Below are positions 59,724-64,000 of a stretch of DNA of 64,000 nt, piece by piece. Each line of letters opens with the position of its first letter. Within the stretch, counting starts at the first letter, position 1. This DNA comes from Strongylocentrotus droebachiensis (lineage: Eukaryota > Echinodermata > Echinoidea > Camarodonta > Strongylocentrotidae): positions 62,001-126,000 of the forward strand of contig JAVYIG010000067.1 in the NCBI GenBank assembly GCA_035222895.1, written 5' to 3'. The translations under genes were made by a program, and so were the position numbers. The notes beneath the pieces were generated by a model. The model worked only from the letters and a program-made list of their open reading frames with translations, did not search any database and had not been told where the DNA came from.

Positions 59724-62700
59724 TTATAATACAAATAGTAATAATGACTTCGTGTGAGATAAAACCGAATTGGATTGCATATCTGACACAGTAATAACTT
59801 TCACAAGAGAGTGACAAACAACTTTTGGCGTGTTGAAATGTTTCACCAACGTGTGGTGGTAAAGCTCTTTCAACATTTGGCAAGAGAAGAAAAAGTGACA
59901 AACAAACAAACTTGTTCGTGGAGTAGCAATCAACCGCGTTATCGAATAACTATCAAGTCTGTCGACAAGCCAGCAGTTTGATTGTTTAAGATGGCACTAT
60001 TTATTTACTCGCGATTGATAACGCATATGTTCCAACTGATAGATGTATTTCCCCTTCCGAGTGGACAGATTGGTAAATTGGAAAAGCAGCGCACTTTGCA
60101 ATAAGCAGAACTCCTGCGTTTTCTATCAGAAGGCAGGCGATTGCAATATTATAGCTAAATGAGGTCTGGTCTCTGCGGCGGAATTGCTTCGCCTTTCGAC
60201 GCCATTTTGGTGATCACGTGATGGCATGGAAAAGAATTAGAGATGGTATCGACAGACTCTTGATTATATGTTCTTCTCTTTGGTTTCTTTTACGTGTTGA
60301 ATTGTATTTAAAGCTGTTATTTCGGAGTTGTGTGGTTAACAAAAATATGTTATTAGAATCCTTGATCTCTCGAGCAAAACTAGGCAACATAATTTTGAAT
60401 TTGACTTGTTGCTAACCAAGCAACTTGACTTTACTCAACACTAAAGAAAGCAAAGTAACTCAACAAAATGCAAAACAGCTTAGATATGACTACCTTAACT
60501 GCCATATAAAGCAAAACAGAATAAAACAAAACAACATTAGTGTTAATTTCCTACTTAGTAAGCAAAGCAAAACAAAGAAAACATGGAACAAAAAAAAAAA
60601 AAACAAGAATATAGAAAAGTATTAATATGACTTTCATAATTATTGTTATGAAAAAAAAAACATTGTTGTTATTTCCAGGTGGTGCTGAATAAAACAAAAT
60701 GTTATCATATAAATTACAAGGTTATCTAATTTCACATTTGACTGAACGGTTTATTCATTATTTCCTTTAAAAATGCTTGTTTGTTATTTTTTCTTAAGTT
60801 TGACATATTTCGCCATGTACTTTCCAACTTCTGATGTTTTGCATGCAACCTCACGCAGAGCAATATCCGCATCAATGGGAGGATGCTGTATTACATAATT
60901 TAGCCCATTTTGCATTCATTTAGTCGATTTATAAGACCGCGTGATCAGATTTCGTCTGGCAGGCTGATTGTATGTGGCATATGGAACATTTATTTCATCA
61001 AACACATTCACGATTTTGTAAATACGTCTGCTTCATTTGCAAAAAACCTTTAGACATTAATTTGGAGACTGAAGCTGTATCATTGTATTTTTTTTTAATA
61101 ACTAGAATTAATAATTAAAAGCCAGGCACCATTAATGTCAAGCATATTATTAAGTTGCTGTAAGGTAAGGACACAATAGTTGTATTAAATAAATTCTTCA
61201 TTAATTCTAGAAGATGAAAACTGACATGTTTTGTTGCCTCACAGTTTTTTAATTTGTTATTCTGTTTATATATAGTTAGTACCATACATGTAATCAAGAT
61301 TTCAACACAGCTACGTGCCTGTTTCTACGAACTCTGATAAAGCTTACATTACAGTTGTCCTGAAAAATTTCCTGAATTTCTAAGCACGTACACAGTAAGA
61401 CAATATTCCAGTCCCTTCAAACAAACGTAAATAAATGCTGTAGTTGGAAGTTTTGTTGACGGTATTCTTTGGAAAGGTGAGGTACTTCCTTTTAGATTAT
61501 CAAATAGTTTTCATAACTTCGAATATTGATTTCAGTGCAACTGATAGTGATAAAGAACTGTTACTTTATTAATAATTCAAAATGGTTATCGTATAATCAT
61601 GTTAATATTGCTGGAACTCACATTTCGAGATGCTTTCCAGGAGACATGCTGTTTTTAATCATTTCAACTTCATTTCAATGGCTTGCATTACAGATGTCCC
61701 AACTTTAGAGTTTTCCGAATCTTTAAGCACGTACACAACTCAAACTTGTGTACAAGCAGCAACTGTTTTATCTGTTTTCATGTTGAAATATCAGAAACAA
61801 ATTTAGTCTCATCGTCTTAACAGTATCTAAAAAAATAAAACAATTCGGCCATAACATTTGGACGAAAGATCGAGTGATTCTGTATTTCAAGAAGCCTACA
61901 GAAAAAGCAATGCTTTGGAGATTGTATAGTTTGAATAAGTAATGTACTTGATGGTCTGAACTTGGCCTTTTAATGAATTCGATGGGGGTGTCGGATCTTC
62001 AGCGCCAAAGGTCGAGCAATGATAGTCCGAGTAATTTGATTAGGGTGACGATTGCTACTGAAATGGGTTTATGGAACTAATGATGCATTTATTAGAAGGT
62101 GGGGAGAAACCAATTGAAGTAAAGAAGCGGCACCGATCCGAGTAGCATGGTTGACATTTAACACAGGGTATGCTACATAATATTGTGAGGTCCGTCCTGT
62201 GGGGGAGGGGGTGTATATGCTGTATAATTACTTCAAACGCTTGCCGACAATGCAAGCCATTGATGGAGTTGTGATAACAGATCACCCTTTCAGTACTACG
62301 TAGTCGAACAATCTGTAGGACATAATGTGTACTCTGTATCAGTAGTTTATATTAGATGCAACATGCTATTCTACTCTTGTCATTCATAATTTTCCAAACG
62401 TGATCCATATGTCATCTCAAGTAAAATTATTTTTAAAACTACTCCACCCCCTTAGCATAAAAAGTTGATTTCACGCTCCATTTCAGCATGCTGACATCTC
62501 TAGTGTCATAAATGTACTTGTGTAAATGCATTGATATATATATATAAGGACATTGTCAGAAGGTGTAGCACATTATTAAGATAAATATAGTTGATTTTAT
62601 TGAAAGCTATTTAACTGTCTTTATATTTTGAAAGCCATAGTTTGATCACCATGATTTAATTGTAACATAAAGCATATTGAAATACCACATATCCTCAATA

Positions 62701-64000
62701 GACGTATACATATTTCTCGTTAGTTTTTAATAATGTTGAAGATGTTATGTAAAAGGCAGAATGTAAACATTACAAACTGCCTCACAGTTTCGACGCTATA
62801 CATTATCCTTTTTTATAACTGGATGAAACTTTATATCATTTAACGACATTGATTGAGTTGCGAAATCTAGAAAAAGTCACTTCTGTCAAAGCTGACTCGT
62901 TTAAACATTCATCTAAACCTCCTGACGTGATAGAGTAAGGGAAAACTGAATTAAAATTGTTTGTGATTCAGCACGTCTTTCTCAGAAAAAGACATGATGG
63001 TCGGTAATATTTCTCTCATGTTTTATGTTTTTTGTCGTAATTAAGTTGCACTGTCGTGGTTTCCTTTGTCCTGTTTCTTCCAAGAATAACCTCTCTTTTC
63101 GCTGGTTTACTAGCAGACGGCGTTCCAAAGTAACCTGGTGGTATGCACTTGAGAAAAAAGATAAAAAACAAGATGGCTGACTTGACATGAGATCAAGTGA
63201 AGCCCGTGGGAGGGCCCCCGTGTGGGACAATCGAGACAAATACCATACCATTGAATCCAACGATCCACTAATTTGGGAGAGTTGTAAATTATACTCTTGC
63301 CTCTAATTACAATAAAAGCATCGGGGTTGATAATAGAGGACAGTACGGGGGAGAGCAGAGGGTGAGGAGGATGAGGATGATGTGATGGTGTTTGAGATAG
63401 AGAGGGAAACAGAAAGAGACAGATAGAGTGAGTCCAAACAATAATGGGAGTATACGTATGTACAATGCCCCACTGTTTACTAATTGAGATAAAAGCAAGC
63501 GGTCGTCTTCTACCTCTGTTGATGCTTTGCGACTGATTGTTCAGTTTGGTCGCTGCGACTTTAAGTAATGATGCTTTTACCAAGGCACGTTTCTTTATCA
63601 AATGGAGACAGACACTTTCAGTGCTGATAATAAAAATCCAGTTTAGAAGGAGATCCATCTCTCGAGAGGGTTAGGGGGAGCTTAGGAATCGAGATAATTT
63701 GTGCCTTCACCTCAAGTCTATTCAGACTTGATTGCCTCAGTAGTAGAAAATACATCGACATTCTAGAATTTAGAATGTTATAAAAAGCTGACCCCCACCC
63801 ACCCCCAAAAGTAAATCGTTAATCAGATGGTACAAAATAACATAGGCAAGTGCCTTTATCGAGGAAGAATCGACATTTTTGGAATTAAAATTTGAAATTT
63901 ACCCCGAAATTTTGACCCACATCGTTTTCTTATAAAGAAGATGATCCTTAATTTTCCAGTCATGAAAATCTTTTTATGGTCAAAATTGTAAGAAGATTAT
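57181..64000. other. Intergenic, simple repeats only
   Basis: AT-rich. (AAT)n at 59638-59725 is the main feature. There is an A/CAAAA-rich patch near 60430-60660 and a short (TA)n near 62536-62546. No gene, RNA gene or defined mobile element was recognised. Confidence 0.4.
59638..59725. repeat. AAT trinucleotide microsatellite
   Basis: Nearly pure (AAT)n with a few changes. It gives poly-Ile frames on both strands that are artefacts. Confidence 0.95.

Noticed and set aside
59563-59901. 112-codon poly-isoleucine frame
   Set aside because: It is the AAT microsatellite read on the minus strand.
1-64000. Retrovirus-like, Polinton-like or other virus-derived elements, CRISPR arrays and bacterial features
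   Set aside because: I looked for long terminal repeats, protease, integrase or capsid-like frames and regularly spaced repeats, and saw none that I could support. The gene structure is that of an animal nuclear genome.

Overview
The window is animal nuclear DNA: AT-rich, with intron-containing genes, many microsatellites and many short DNA transposons. The genes are pan-metazoan. Short introns, frequent ACATGTACATGT-type words, tRNA-derived SINEs with TTATTATT tails and many short inverted-repeat elements suggest a marine deuterostome, most likely an echinoderm such as a sea urchin. That placement is an inference. All gene models below were built by eye from splice sites, reading phase and remembered human orthologues.

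Layout. Positions 2568-11214 (minus) hold a complete nine-exon SIRT6, a nuclear NAD-dependent deacylase of chromatin. Positions 12518-16905 (plus) hold a complete four-exon CCDC124, a ribosome-associated coiled-coil protein. It is head-to-head with SIRT6 across about 1.3 kb. Positions 21644-26136 (minus) hold a complete five-exon RSL24D1 (Rlp24), a 60S ribosome assembly factor, convergent with CCDC124. Positions 29215-30153 (minus) hold a three-exon gene for a small secreted peptide of 89 residues with a signal sequence and six cysteines. I do not recognise its family, and it is the best candidate here for something undescribed. From about 31.8 kb to 64 kb I find no gene. That stretch has microsatellites, two tRNA-derived SINEs, inverted-repeat elements, two local tandem duplications and a few GC-richer blocks that could be regulatory.

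The introns are a good record of DNA transposons. Several insertions are nested: a hAT-like element inside another in SIRT6 intron 2, a TTAA-flanked element inside a TA-type element in SIRT6 intron 7, and a near-perfect foldback inside a TA-type element in CCDC124 intron 1. A 775-bp foldback in RSL24D1 intron 1 has arms of 375 and 387 bp that look almost identical, so the pre-mRNA should form a very long hairpin. SIRT6 intron 1 carries about 71 GAA triplets.

The three large genes are housekeeping genes (chromatin maintenance, ribosome quality and ribosome assembly) and share no obvious pathway beyond ribosome biology for CCDC124 and RSL24D1. I saw no retrovirus-like, Polinton-like or other virus-derived element.
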